DNA of 64,000 nt from Adiantum capillus-veneris. Its lineage: Eukaryota; Streptophyta; Polypodiopsida; Polypodiales; Pteridaceae. The position numbers and the translations under genes were made by a program. The notes below the pieces were generated by a model. The model was not told the origin of the DNA. It ran no database searches and saw nothing but the letters and a program-made list of their open reading frames with translations. Location: positions 146,301,741 through 146,365,740 of the forward strand of contig CM043945.1 in NCBI GenBank assembly GCA_014529385.2, given 5' to 3'. Positions 1 through 11,786 of this stretch are shown here, piece after piece (position 1 is the first letter of the stretch; every line of letters starts with the position of its first letter).

Positions 1-268
1 CTTCAAGTTCTATGGTGTTTCGAGATTGTTTGATGGGTGTTCAGCTCTAGACGGCGTTGTAGGAAGTTTCCTCTTATGCATTCTTGAAGGCTGTGACTTA
101 GACAATTGGTAGAGACCTCTGCAGGAATTAGTTAGGAGTCGGTCGAGTGTAGGTTGACACCTTATGCTTGCTTCCACTCGCCTGCGGGTCAAGCTTCTTC
201 CTTAGCTAACATTATATGTTAGGTGAGTTCTCGCTGTGCTGATGTCGTCGCAGCCTATCCGGCCAACA
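1..268 (+). repeat. 3' end of the 5' LTR of element A
   Basis: It aligns almost without gaps to the end of the 3' LTR; both end in GGCCAACA directly before different sequence (primer site here, flanking DNA at 21446). Roughly 19 substitutions and one single-base indel separate the two copies. The remaining ~3.1 kb of this LTR lies left of the window. Confidence 0.9.
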
Positions 269-269
269 T

Positions 270-287
270 TGGCGCCGCTGCCGGGGA
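270..287 (+). other. Primer binding site, tRNA-Asp-like
   Basis: TGGCGCCGCTGCCGGGGA begins two bases after the LTR end. It complements the 3' end of plant tRNA-Asp as I remember it, with one mismatch (C for T at the ninth base). Such sites are usual in Athila/Tat-type plant Ty3 elements. Confidence 0.75.
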
Positions 288-2098
288 CGAAAACCTTAGG
301 TAGGTGACTGAGACAAATCCTTGAGGATAGGGATTTTTGGCTTGCCAAAAGTCTTGTTTTACATTTAGATAGGATCAGAGGGTGGAGGACTCTCTAGGTA
401 TTAAAGGGAGTCTAGGAAGCGTGTGTCTAGCCTATATCCTTCGACTTCGGTAGATTTAGGTAGACTAAGATAGTTTTAGGTAGTAGTAAAGTTCTTAAGT
501 AGGAATTGGAGTGGTAGAAGCGGTGAGAGGAAAGCTTGAGAGTCTGGAGAGGCCAGAAAGCAACCAAAACACCAGTATCACCATTTCACATGATGAGTAG
601 GAGTAGAGTAAGTAGGAAATCATGATTCAGGATCTAGAGCATTTCATGTATGTATACTTGCTTGGTAAAATCATCACAAGTTTGTAAAAGATGCAAAAGT
701 GTGTTTGAAAGCCTAAGATAAGTCCAAAAGTTATTGTGAGTGTTTCTGATAGAGCTACAGAGCATCAGGAGCATTTCTGTCAGGAAAAAAATTAATTTCA
801 AGCTAGGAGACATCCTACGCGTAGGATGTCTACAGGCTAATCTGGTGGGAATTTTGGGATCTTGAGCTGACCAATGTGTTCAGAAGGTAGGGTTTACCCT
901 AATTTCAACTGGAAAGTGGAAATTTGACCATATCTTGACAGGATAAGACCAGATAGACTGAAATTGCCAGACATCCTACCCAAATTGTGCCAAAACATTA
1001 TTTTGAGACCAAAACCATAAGATGACTGCATGAGCATGTCTTGCATGATATATTGAGTGACTGAAAAGGGGTTTCATCTCATTTGGGTGAGAAAATTGAG
1101 TTCAAAGCAGACTTTAGCACTTTTTGACTGGAAAAGGCAAGAACAACTAAAATTGGGGACTTTTGAGATCCAAACCAAAATCTAAGCATACCATTGGGTT
1201 ACTGACATCAAGGGGAAGCTGTGGGTCAAGTCTGGGGTCAAACAGGCCAAATAGACATCCTACGCGTAGGATGTCTTCTGTGTGATTTTGGACTCCAAAC
1301 CAAATTTTGAGCATACCAAAGTGACCACCAACTCAAGGGGAGCCTGTGTTTTGAATTTAAAGCCATTCTGATGAAAAAGACATCCTACGCGTAGGATGTC
1401 TAAAGCAAGAAATTGAAGCCAGGCATTGACAGTAGGCATAGCAAGGTGCTATATAGCCTAAGGCAAGCCTCCTCGACAATTTTGGTCCAAAGTGGAGTTG
1501 ATTAGATTGATCAAGATTAGTAACAGGCTATCGAAATATATTTCTGACTCATTGACCAGCTAATAGGTGTCCAAATCAAAAACTAAAAACAGCTGTGGGC
1601 TCAGCACATCAAGGTGAAACCATAGTGCAAAAATCCAGGCAAAACAAAGCAGGAGACATCCTACGCGTAGGATGTCTATTGGGGCTTACTGAAGAGAAAA
1701 TTCGATTGAGCTTAGACAGAGAGATTCCATTTGGCTTAAGGGTTCCATAACTTCTTTCAAAAGTGAATTTGGACCTTGTTTGTCCATTTGACGGAGCAAA
1801 GGCTGAATTCAAACTTTTTCGCGTAAATTGACCAACATCCGATGGAAGTACAGTTTCAGATTAGCAGACCTAATCCAGAACATTAGCAGTGTATAAAATA
1901 CAGTAGTGGTTGAGATTAACTCTCCAGTTATACCAATCATTACTAAGATAACCTCTAGCAGATAAATTCTTTGATTCGATTGCCGAAATTAAACGCTTGT
2001 GTACAGGTATATTCAACAACAAAGCAAGAAGTTGTGCGGAAACTGATCCTTTGCTAGGTGAGTGGTTGGATTTGTGATAAATTACATTGATAAGTTTG
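288..2098 (+). other. Long 5' leader of element A, no convincing gene
   Basis: About 1.8 kb between primer site and the first coding-like frame. Only short, unsupported reading frames occur. It is marked by four perfect 24-bp palindromes (separate entry) and by phrases around them that recur at 13.5-14.5 kb, which suggests a duplicated leader or regulatory segment. Confidence 0.6.
808..1677 (+). repeat. Array of four perfect 24-bp palindromes (leader copy)
   Basis: Palindromes lie at 808-831, 1253-1276, 1378-1401 and 1654-1677. Each is AGACATCCTACG followed by its exact reverse complement, giving the centre ACGCGT. Spacing is irregular (445, 125 and 276 bases), so this is not a satellite. 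The core fits the CGCG-box consensus bound by CAMTA factors; that link is inference. A transcript would form a 12-bp hairpin with almost no loop, so a protein-bound DNA site or RNA dimerisation signal is also possible. Confidence 0.85.
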
Positions 2099-2278
2099 AT
2101 GAATTTAAGATCTAGAAGATACATTGTTAGAGACCAGAAGGTGGCAGGTGACGAAGGTAGCTTAGTGTCCACCGAAGAGAGTGTAACTCAGGCAAGGCTA
2201 GATCCGCTAGCACCGATTATTGAGGAAGGTAGTGATACTGACACTTCGTCCAGACAAATCTTTCTTCATGATGGATAG
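2099..2278 (+). CDS. Short coding-like frame ahead of ORF1 of element A
   Basis: A 59-codon frame rich in charged residues (it contains RSRRYIVRDQKVAGDEGS) overlaps the start of ORF1 in another frame. Its even composition suggests it is the original N-terminus of ORF1 or Gag, separated by a one-base indel near 2260, rather than a separate gene. No domain recognised. Confidence 0.35.
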   Translation: MNLRSRRYIVRDQKVAGDEGSLVSTEESVTQARLDPLAPIIEEGSDTDTSSRQIFLHDG

Positions 2279-3065
2279 TCAACAGCCAGGAGGTTTTACC
2301 TATGACGAACCAATGCCAGGAGGAAGCACCTCCCTAAATCCTTTGAATGATTCCAAGCTCACTGTGATCTTCTTAGAGGGAACAAACTCGAGGGAAGCCC
2401 TAGTCTATTCTGACTATCGAGGACGCAAGTGCAATTGTATCGAAGAGAGTCCGGCTCAGAGATTGGAGATAATCCGAGTCTATGATGATGGAGATAGATT
2501 CCGAGACAAAAGGGGGAACCACTATCTGATAGTTAGTAACCATGAATATTACAACAGATATGGAGATAACGTGGCGAAAGGGAAAATGGTTTCAGAAGCT
2601 CAAGAACCGCCACTAAACATTGATCGGCCTGGAGCTATTTTTATGTATGATAAGAAAACAACCAGGGTTCCAACTTATAACGAGAACGTGGGAATCTACA
2701 AGCATGAAAGTGAGGGTATAGTTGCTTACTTTCGTAGCAAAGAACCATACGTAAACGCATTAAGCAAAGACAAGGTTATTTACTTATTCTCTTATGAAAC
2801 TGCTATGGGGAAGGGTATAGTTTTTGTTGATAGATACGGGGGAGAATACCAACGTATTCTCCCAGAGGAGGTAGAAAGGACAACAGGTCCAGGAGCATCA
2901 ACATATGCCCCTGAGGAAGTGCCAAGAGACACCTACACCCCAAGCAAGTCGACGAATCCTTTTTCAGAAGATTATTACGCTACCTCACATTCCACCAGAC
3001 CGCAGGCATTCAACAACCAAAACCAACCGGCAAACCAACCATCATTGCAGGCATGGCTTCGATAG
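2271..3065 (+). CDS. ORF1 upstream of gag in element A, unknown function
   Basis: An open frame of 264 codons from the second of two adjacent ATGs (2268 and 2271). It starts MDSQQPGGFTYDEPMPGG, is mostly polar, and ends in a Pro/Asn/Gln-rich tail. A counterpart exists in element B near 54.4-54.64 kb, where a YIF...PEEVE-like stretch aligns with YLFSYE...PEEVER here, so the protein is conserved between two elements. Ogre elements carry an ORF of unknown role at this place. It is in the same frame as the gag start downstream, so it could be the N-terminal part of one polyprotein. No membrane segment or catalytic motif seen. Confidence 0.6.
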   Translation: MDSQQPGGFTYDEPMPGGSTSLNPLNDSKLTVIFLEGTNSREALVYSDYRGRKCNCIEESPAQRLEIIRVYDDGDRFRDKRGNHYLIVSNHEYYNRYGDNVAKGKMVSEAQEPPLNIDRPGAIFMYDKKTTRVPTYNENVGIYKHESEGIVAYFRSKEPYVNALSKDKVIYLFSYETAMGKGIVFVDRYGGEYQRILPEEVERTTGPGASTYAPEEVPRDTYTPSKSTNPFSEDYYATSHSTRPQAFNNQNQPANQPSLQAWLR

Positions 3066-5827
3066 AGTGCTACAATGGAGCAAGACCGAAACCGAGATGG
3101 TTATCATGCCGCACGAGGGCTAAGGGATTTGCAAGAACCACCACTCTATTCAAGGTATCAAGCAGAGAGTAACCCAAAGACTCAAGGGTCAATAGAGCCC
3201 GGAGGGCCACCCTTAGAATGAGTTCGAAGAGATGAACCATCTCTGGAGAGAATTGTTAGAAATTATGGCTTAGGAGCACCACTGGGAGAGGAACCAGCCT
3301 ATTACAGAAGACCTAAGGAGGTATATCGATTAGGACATGGAGATCCAATGATGAGGCTTCTAGACCATCAAATAATCAGACCTTCTCAAGTGAAAAAATG
3401 GGTAAATAAGAAATACACAGGAAGCAGAGACCCAAGAGATCATGTAGCAGCCTTTGTGCGTGTAATTAGAGCCGAAGAGGTGTTAGACTTCCCTACCCAA
3501 TTTGCAGGGTTTGGACGGACCCTAGAGAATGATGTTGCCACTTGGTTTGACTCTGTAGAGCGTAGAGACTTTGAGTCTATGGAGGAAGTGTTTGACGAAT
3601 TTATCGAGGAATTCTCACAAAGAGGGATAGCTCATAATACTGTCTCACAAATCCATAAATTCAAACAAAAGATGGAGAAGTTGTACGAAAGGCAGCCCTA
3701 AGACTAAAAAGATATGTTAAGTTCTATCCTGTTGAAGAACTGTCAACAACTGAGTCCAGACTTATGCTTATATTCATCCAAGGACTAGGGAATGCGGATC
3801 TCCAGAAAGACTTACATATGAAAAGGAGCACGACGTTGAATGAGTTGACCAAGGAGGCTCTTTACCTTGTGGACAATTGTGCGGTTTACAAAGAGGGGGA
3901 GTTCAAGGACCTTGACGACGAATCATCTTCACAACACAGTGGAAGCAAGTCTTCTAAGACAACACCGAAAGGAGAAGTAGCTGTAAACCAAGAGCAGCTT
4001 GTAGATGAAGTGCTAAAAAAGATTAACTTGTATGCCAAACCCTAGGCTAAACAGTCCAAGTGGTGTGCTATTGAAAAAAAATGGACAAACCATGGGACAA
4101 AGGAATGTTATTATAACAAGGGATACGTGAGAGAGAGACCTTACGCTCCCCAAGCTCAGGTAGCATCTCCTCAAGTTCCACTGATGCCTAGGTATCAAGC
4201 AGGCAACCTACTAGGACTTGTAGGTGTAGAAAGACCACAACCGGTGTTGGGGCAACAACCACCCCTATCAGGATTACGACCAGTTGGTATAAGATATACA
4301 CCAACCGAATCAGAGGATAAGGCTTTGGTGCCTATGCATGCATATTATGAAGATCCCAATGTATATGCGGTAAACTCTGTCTATTATCCACCGGAAGAAC
4401 CCTCCACACCACAACCATGAAGCATGATAGGAAGTACAGGACCACCAATAGCTGCACAGGCAGCAGGAGAAGGGAGATATAGCTTAGATGAATGAACATT
4501 GTTGTTCATAGCCAACGGAGGCATGGGCGGATAGAGACATGCATACCAACAAAGAGGAGCTCAAGGAGCACTTCAACAACCCAAGGGACCCTGCTACAAG
4601 TGTGGTGGAGACCATTGGCTAAGAGACTGTCCTCATGATGAAATCATTAGAGTCAAGACGTATTGCACTGAGTGTGGAGTTACTCATTTGATTCCCGATT
4701 TACCTAAAAACCCGAGCAAAGGAGCAAAAACCACCTTAAACATGCTAGAAATAGTACCTTCCAGTGAAGGGTCAGAAAATGAAACAATCATACCTATTCA
4801 GGCAGTAACACGAGTCCAAGCTCAAATAATGACGAACCAACCCATAGTTGAAGAGCCAAAAACCGATGCCCAAAGTTCAGAAACAAAAAATCAGAGAAGC
4901 ACTTGGAAAGCTAGAAAGGCGCGTATGAAAGCCAGGAAGGAACGAGAGCAAACAGCTCTATCCGAGGAGTTGAAAAATACAAAGGATAGATTAGAGAGGT
5001 TATAGGATCTAACTAGCCTAAGCTCACACACCACGGCAACCATAGCACCCAAAGAAATAGCAGAGCCCAAAAGTGTAGGATCAGGAGGATCTGTACTGGC
5101 AGACAAGGTAAATGAGCAGTTGGATGCGCTTCTAAAAGCTTATGAAGCTAAAATCAAATAAAACCAAACCCAGGAGCAAAGGTGGATGACTTATCCATAT
5201 GTGGAAATAGAAAAACAAAGGTTGGAAATGTTGATTGAAATAGCTCAATCATTGATGGAAGACCCATTGGGTAAACTTGTAAATTGGCATGAGGCACCGG
5301 CTCCAACCCCTATCCAACCAGCTTTAGAGGAACATGTAGAAACAAAGAAAAGACTCACTAATGCCTATGAGCCCAGAGGAGAGCCTATCATAGTGCCAAA
5401 TACCACAGATGAGGTAAGTGACAGGTTCCAACCTATAATATTGACAGAAATGGGTAAGGACTGTAACGGTCTAGACGATCTGTGGAAGAAAATCCGTGAG
5501 GCCAACGAGGCTAATAGGATGAGTAACCACATGAATAGCACGAGAAAAGAAACGAATGTAACCTTACCTCCTATTGAAGAATTTGAGGCAAGGTCACAAA
5601 TGAACTTTGAGATACATTCACGAGGGGGAGACCAAGGATCAATTAGTTTGGGGCACAGCCAACCAGACTCGCTGAGAACTTTACCCTCGTACCTAGGAGA
5701 GTATGAATCCAAGTCGGAAGTGAGAGCAATCCCATATCAAAGAATTTCTTCTAACAAAGTGATGGATTCGCAAGGATTGATTGAGTTATTGTCCACCCCG
5801 GTGGCATGCACAATCACATTAGCATAA
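3066..5827 (+). pseudogene. gag: gag of element A (capsid and nucleocapsid), broken
   Basis: Gag forms the capsid and binds the RNA genome. The capsid-like part (about 3330-3760) has the plant retrotransposon gag pattern: a DPRDHVAAF stretch, then QFAGFGRTLENDVATWF, then a region ending in HKFKQK. The frame moves at ~3690, an indel judged from the alignment with element B. Zinc knuckle CYKCGGDHWLRDC (CX2CX3HX4C) lies near 4590-4630; a second knuckle-like YCTECGVTHLIPDL has lost its last Cys. From 4690 to 5827 follows a charged, K/E-rich linker with stops, e.g. TAG at 5003 and TAA at 5825. Element B carries the same order, which supports the assignment. Confidence 0.8.
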
Positions 5828-5848
5828 CTCCTAAGGTTACGGCCAAAC

Positions 5849-7208
5849 ATGTGGACCACAGTAGGTAAATGCCTAGAAAAACTTGGAGTAAGAGACCCCA
5901 CCATGACGCTACAGGAAGGGATCAGAGAGTTAGACATACCTCAATTAAACACTAGGCCAGTACCCTTAAACAAGGTTGGAGAGTATTGTGAGGGAGAAGA
6001 TGGAAACACCACGCTACCAGTAGAATTCCCAAGGAGTAGTTTCCAAAGCTATTCTTGACAGTGGAGTGGGAGTTGCTATCGCCACCAAGGAAATCTGGAA
6101 AAAATGGGAAAAACCAGCTTTAAGGGCTACCAGAATGAAATTGCAATTGGCAGATAGGTTCATGGAGAAGCCTCTAGGATTCTTAGAAAAAGTGATTGTC
6201 ACTTCGTGTGGGATCGAGTATGAGCATACATTTGCAATAGTTGATTTCGACAAAAAGAACAATTATGAGATAATCTTGGAAAGACCATTCATGCGACAAT
6301 TGAAGATGGTCCAAGATTGGGGTTACGACCACATATACCTCAGACATGGCAAGACAACAACTAAAATATACCTGAAAGACCATAGTTACAAAGATGTGAA
6401 CCAAACACCTGTGGAAGAGTTTGATTCAACTACAGTAGCAGGATCGGAACTCCCAGCATGGTTAGGGCAACAAAAAGAGCTATGGATGTGCAGAGCTTCA
6501 CATTGTGGAAGCTTAAGAAGAGAGGAATGCGTCTTAGAAAGATCAATTGAGAACAAGGAGTATATTCCGGAACCTTTCCCTGAAGATGCCTTGCAACCTC
6601 TAGAATGGGAACACATACTAGCAACATTGGATGTCTGTATCATTACAGATAGTCTAACAACAAAATTTTGCGATAAGGATGGCTATGATGTGCTACCCTA
6701 CTATATGGTAAACATTATTCCAGGAGAAGATGAGACAATAGAACCACCACAACAGGAAGATTTTTATAACTCCTCTGAACATCTGGAAGTAAATGATGAT
6801 GCAGATAATGAGTGTTCGGACACCTCAAGTGAGAGTGGAAGGGAAATCGAGAATATCAAGTTTTATGATTTTGCTAATCAACACCCGAGACGCCAGGAAC
6901 TCTATAGGAGGAAACGAGCAGGAAACAAAGTGAGAGAGAACTTGATGCCCAGGATAAAAGGTAAAACTCACTATTTGATGCTTGTAAAAGCACAGGATTG
7001 TGTAAAAGATCAAATATCAGGAAGATTCTCAAAAGATCGAAGGGAAAGGACACGAGAAGAAATAAAACAGGAACGAAAAGCTAAAACAGAAACAAAATCA
7101 CAAAAATATCAAAAATCAAAAAAAGAAACAACAAAAGACCAAGAGTGGACCAAATTGGAGCGTAAACAGAAATACCAAGAATTGAAACAGTCTTTACGTG
7201 AGATATAG
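5849..7208 (+). pseudogene. Retropepsin (first protease) and linker of element A
   Basis: An aspartic protease that matures the polyprotein. The active-site triad DSG is encoded at 6057-6065 (context AILDSGVGVAIATKEIW); the flap and C-terminal part runs to a YEIILERPFMRQLKMVQDWG motif near 6270-6330. Element B has DSGTRIAIDTKAVW at the same place. A frameshift separates the lead-in (5849-6058) from the protease frame (6066 on). After the protease comes an acidic stretch and a very basic K/E/R-rich tail (7000-7200) leading to RT. The stop at 7206 interrupts the polyprotein. Confidence 0.75.
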
Positions 7209-7310
7209 ACTACTGAAGAAGATAGTAATGGTAAAGGGGAGTCCTAAAATGGAAACATAAATGTACCATCACACTATCGGAAATTTACCATCCAGGACAT
7301 AAAAATCATC

Positions 7311-8900
7311 ATGACACCACCAGTCAGGGAAAGAACCAACCAGGAATCTTACGATGGGCCAGAAAATGCAAAAAGGATAGACCTTGCAGAACCAGGTGAA
7401 AAGCCTCAGCCGGTCTATATAGCAAACGATTTAGAGCCTGAAGAAGAAGAAAGGCTAACACAACTTCTCAAGAAGTATAAAGATGAGTTTGCAGGGTCCT
7501 ATAAGGACCTCAAAGAAGTTGATCCATCGATATGCCAACATACAGTTCCTTTGAAATCAGATGCAAAAACTAGCAAAAAACGTCCTTATACTTATAATGA
7601 CACATTTCCTAAATGAATCAAAGAAGAGATTGATAAGCTCATGGAAGCTGAATTCATATATGAAATCGAACATATAGATTGGGTGTCACCCATTGTGGTA
7701 GTTCCCAAAAAGAATGGAAAATTGCTAGCATGTGTAAACCTCAAAAAGGTAAATGCAGCCACCATAAGGGATAATTATCCCTTGCCAATCACAGAACATG
7801 TACTTGAGCGAGTAGCCAAAAAACGGGCTTATTCCTTTCTGGATGGATTTTCAGGATACAACCAACTGGCAATAGCAAGGGAGGATCAACACAAAGCAGC
7901 GTTTTCCACAGAATGGGGAATTTATGCGTATCGAGTTATGCCGTTTGGCTTAACTAATGCCCCAGCTACCTTCCAAAGGTTAATGACGCACGCGTTCAAA
8001 GAATACCTAAGAATATTCTCAGAAATTTACATGGATGATCTTTGTGTACACTCTCTTCTACGAGAGGAACATATTGACCATTTGCAAAAGGTCTTTGAAA
8101 AATGCAGGACATATCGAATCTTTCTTAACCCGGAAAAGTGTATATTCATGGTTAAGCAAGGCCGCATCTTAGGACACATTGTCTCAAGAAATGGCATAAC
8201 CACTGACCTAGACAAAGTCAAAGTCATAGTGGACCTACCCAGGCCTACTAATGCTAAACAAGAGCAATCCTTCATGGGACATTGTGGATATTATCGAAGA
8301 TTCATATACATGTATGCAGTTGTCGCACAACCTCTGTATCGTTTGCTAGTCAATTTTGATTGGATCGAGGAGTGTGAAACTTCATTCCAAAAGCTGAAGG
8401 AAAACCTTATATCAACACCTATACTGCAGCCACCAGATTGGGAAAAAATATTCCTTGTTCACATTGATGCTTCTGCATATGCAATCGAGAGTATTCTGGC
8501 TCAACCTGGAGACGAAACAATGGATTTTCCAGTATGTTATGCAAGCCGACAGTTAAACAGTGTGGAAAAGAACTACACAACCACCGAACAAAAAGGGTTA
8601 GGAATGATTTATGCTGTAAATAAATTTCGGCATTATTTGCTCGCAAACAAATTTGTGTTCTTTACAGATCATCAAGCTCTTTTGTATCTGGTAAATAAAC
8701 CATGCAATACAGGGAGAATTGTACGCTGGTTTATTATATTGCTAGACTTCATAGTGGTGGTCAAAAAGGGTAAAACCCATCTATGAGTGGATCATCTTTC
8801 ACGGATACGCAACGGGGAAGCTCCTGAAGGAGTAGATGAGGACATACCATATGCTTATCTTTTCAATGTTGAAATGGTACCCAAATGGTCTCACGAAATT
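7311..8900 (+). pseudogene. Reverse transcriptase and RNase H of element A
   Basis: RT makes the cDNA. Visible blocks: [46 protein letters not shown] and the catalytic YMDD at 8028-8039. RNase H follows: FLVHIDASAYAI (catalytic Asp), YASRQLNSVEKNYTTTE, FFTDHQALLYLVNKP, and the end motif VDHLSR. TGA stops at 7614-7616 and 8784-8786 both stand where a basic residue is expected (the homologous place in element B reads QRVDHLSR for the second), which fits CGA>TGA. The frame is otherwise continuous. Nearest relative in the window is element B. Confidence 0.9.
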
Positions 8901-10540
8901 GTTAGCATTCTTTCCTTTGGAGATGGATTTGATAATATGGAATACAGTTACAAACAACAAACAATTCAACAAACAAAAAACTTCCAGTTGATAGCAGGGC
9001 GGTTGTATCATCTAGGCTCGGACCAATTCCTACGATTATGTATAAATCCGGAGGAATTCGAGTGCTACCTTGAGGAAGCACATGTCCAGGATTGTGAATT
9101 TCATTGTTCAACAGTGAAAACATACTAGAGACTGAAACAGTTAGGGGTTTATTGGCCAACTATGTATGCGGACACACATTCTTATGTAACCAATTGTACT
9201 ATATGTATTGCCAAACGACCAATGGATCACACAACATTGTTTCAGCTAAACATTGCACTTGCATGGATTCAATATATCATTGGTTTCTTAACCACCAGGA
9301 CGTTCCCTGAGAACATCACAAGAGCACGAAAAAAAGCTATAAAGTTGGAGGCCCGTGACTTTCAGTTAATTGGGAACCAACTCTATAAGCGAGGAAAGGA
9401 CAATCAACTTAGAATTTGTGCAAGTGAAAGCGAATACCTACTGATTCTAGAACATGCACATAGCGGAATAAGTGGAGGCCATTTTTCGGGCGATAAGACG
9501 GCAAAAATAGTCTTAACCGCAGGTATATGGTGGCCTACATTGCATATGGATGCTGAAGAGTTTGTAAGGCATTGTGACGCATGTCAGCGTACCAAGGTAC
9601 CGATAAAGAGAGATGGGATTCCACTACGGCCAATGATGGGAGCAAGAGCATTTGAAAAATGGGGCATTGATTTTGTGGGACCTATCTCACCCCCTGCATA
9701 TCGCACCCATATCCAATATATCATTGTGGCTACGGACTATCTCACAAAATGGGCAGAAGCCAAGGCAACGCAAAAAGTAGATGCATGCACCACTACACAA
9801 TTTTTGTATGAGAATGTTTTTGTACAATACGGGTTACCTATAGAAATTGTCAGTGACCGTGGGACACATTTTCTTAATGAAGTCATTGAATATCTGCTAG
9901 AGGAATTCATGGTCATGCATAGGAAATCTGCTCCATACCATCCACAGGCCAATGGACAAGCCGAGGCCACAAATAAAACACTATGAACGGTTCTTACTAA
10001 AATAGTGTCAGAGTCAAGAACAGATTGGGATCAATAGCTACACTCAACACTATGGGCATACAGGGTAGCTTACAAAACATCAATAGGAACAACACCGTAC
10101 AACATGGTGTTTGGCCTAAATGCTATACTACCCATAGAGTTTTTAATTCCAACTCTATGAGTAGCGAAACACTTAGAATGGACAGGGCATGATCTGTCTT
10201 CAAGAATAGATGATCTTGAAAAGCTAGATGAACTCCGCTTGAGAGCTGTAGCTTCAATCTATGCTAAAAAGAGAAGACAAAAAGAGTTTTTTTGACAAGA
10301 ATGTGCACACTAAAGAGTTCAAAACAGGTGATTACGTACTTGTTTATACTTTGAAGCAACATGCCAAGAAATTAAAAAGCGAGGGATGGGACCCTTTGTG
10401 ATTAGTGATCTATCACAAAGTGGATCTATCAAGCTTGCTACATTAGTAGGTGAAGAAATGTCGAACTGGATTAGTGGATGTCGACTGAAGAAATATCATC
10501 TACCACTCACACAGGAGATGCTCCAACAAATTCATCAAGG
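8901..10540 (+). pseudogene. Integrase of element A with a doubled H2C2 zinc module
   Basis: Integrase inserts the cDNA. Two zinc modules occur in tandem. The first (about 8980-9215) runs FQLIAGRLYHLG...EEAH...H...GVYWPTMYAD...C..C; the second (about 9355-9600) runs FQLIGNQLYKRG...EHAHSGISGGHF...GIWWPTLHMD...HCDACQ. The catalytic core follows with WGIDFVGP, ATDYLTKWAEA, IVSDRGTHF and YHPQANGQAEATN, giving the D-D-E residues. The C-terminal part from 9987 is cut by stops at 9984, about 10036 and 10159; the last replaces Arg relative to element B (CGA>TGA). It ends near a LKKYHLPL motif at about 10490. Confidence 0.85.
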
Positions 10541-10550
10541 AAAACAATGA

Positions 10551-11786
10551 ATGAAGGAAAAACAGAGAGTACGAGAGGAAGCTCAAGCAGAAGAAAAGGG
10601 ACGCATTGCAAAACAAAGACTTCTGCGACAACAACAACAAAGTGGAGCACCATTGCGAATCAATGCCATTCGACTGGCGAAGTTGGATGAAGACACAGTG
10701 GAGCCAATAATTGCAGTCAAAGTGGGCAACAATCAAGTTGAATCGACGGCATTGCTTGATTCTAGAACTCAAGAAAATTTGATCTCTTACGGATTATACC
10801 AACAGCTCAAATCCACAGGTCAACTTCATCCTACTCCTCAAGTGCTGAAAAGTAGTACATCACACCCATTGAAAACATTGGGATGGACTATATTGCATGT
10901 ACAAATACATTAATGTATTTACCCACACAAATTCTATGTGGTGGAGGTTGAAAACACACAACATACAATGATGTTGGGACAACCTTGGCAAAAAGAGTAC
11001 AATGTGCAGATAGATTGGAATGCAAAGGCAGTCAAAATTCAACATGTACATGAACAACAGGTGGTATCCTTTGCTCAACAATACCGGAATAACCAGCTGC
11101 AAGCCATGCAATCACAGGAAAAAGAGACAAAAGCAAGAATTCCACCAAAGAACAACATGTTACCCAAAGCCAACAAACAGGTAAAAGCAAACCATGCTGA
11201 CTACGTACATACGAAGTCACAGACCGTAGTGCAAAGACCTTGATTACCAAAACAACAGAAACAAGTATGGATGCGGAAGGATAGAAATGACATGGCAGAC
11301 AAACAAAAATGCAACGAAAGAATTCAACTGAAGCAGATAGTTCAACCAAAAACCAAGGGCATAAAAAAAATATGGATCCCAAAGAAAATGCTTAGCACTA
11401 ACTCAAATTTCACTTGCATTTGGATACCCAAACAAAAGCAAAAGTAACTCCCTTCAGTACAAGAAACAACGAAAGGCAGGCAACTGCATTTGAAAAAAGG
11501 CAGCTGACTTATGTGGATGCCAATCAACAACAAAACAGTGGCAACAAAAGAAGTAGCAAAACATCTACAAAAACCGGCAAAAACAAAATACCAATGGAAA
11601 GCAAGGGCAATATGGTCCACGGCCATTCCGGCCAAGCCAATCCTCTCCATAGAAACAGCTACGACTATATCAACAGTAGCGGCAAAGCAATTGCTTGTGG
11701 CAAAAAAGACAATTAAACAAAGAGCAGTAGAGTTACAGATGTTACTTGCAAAGAAAACAGGAAACCTCGATGGCGAATGCCCATAA
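10551..11786 (+). pseudogene. Post-integrase ORF of element A with a second retropepsin-like domain
   Basis: One frame from 10551 to 11786, broken by TAA at 10911 and by later stops. It begins with a basic/Gln-rich coil, then about 10700-11040 looks like a second retropepsin fold: IAVKVGNNQVESTALLDSRT, a hydrophobic NLISYGLYQQL, and later MMLGQPWQKEYNVQIDW, matching the usual LG..WL....DW end of plant retropepsins. The active-site triplet reads DSR instead of DSG or DTG; one base change (GGA>AGA) would explain it. Downstream the protein is K/Q-rich with recurring W(I/M)PK-like motifs. It is separate from the regular protease at 6.06 kb. Function unknown. Confidence 0.6.

Noticed and set aside
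808-1677. Palindrome array as a CRISPR array
   Set aside because: Spacing is irregular (125-445 bases), there are only four units, and the context is a plant retrotransposon.
4891-8646. Minus-strand frames opposite gag and pol of element A
   Set aside because: Shadows of the plus-strand coding frames; no motifs.
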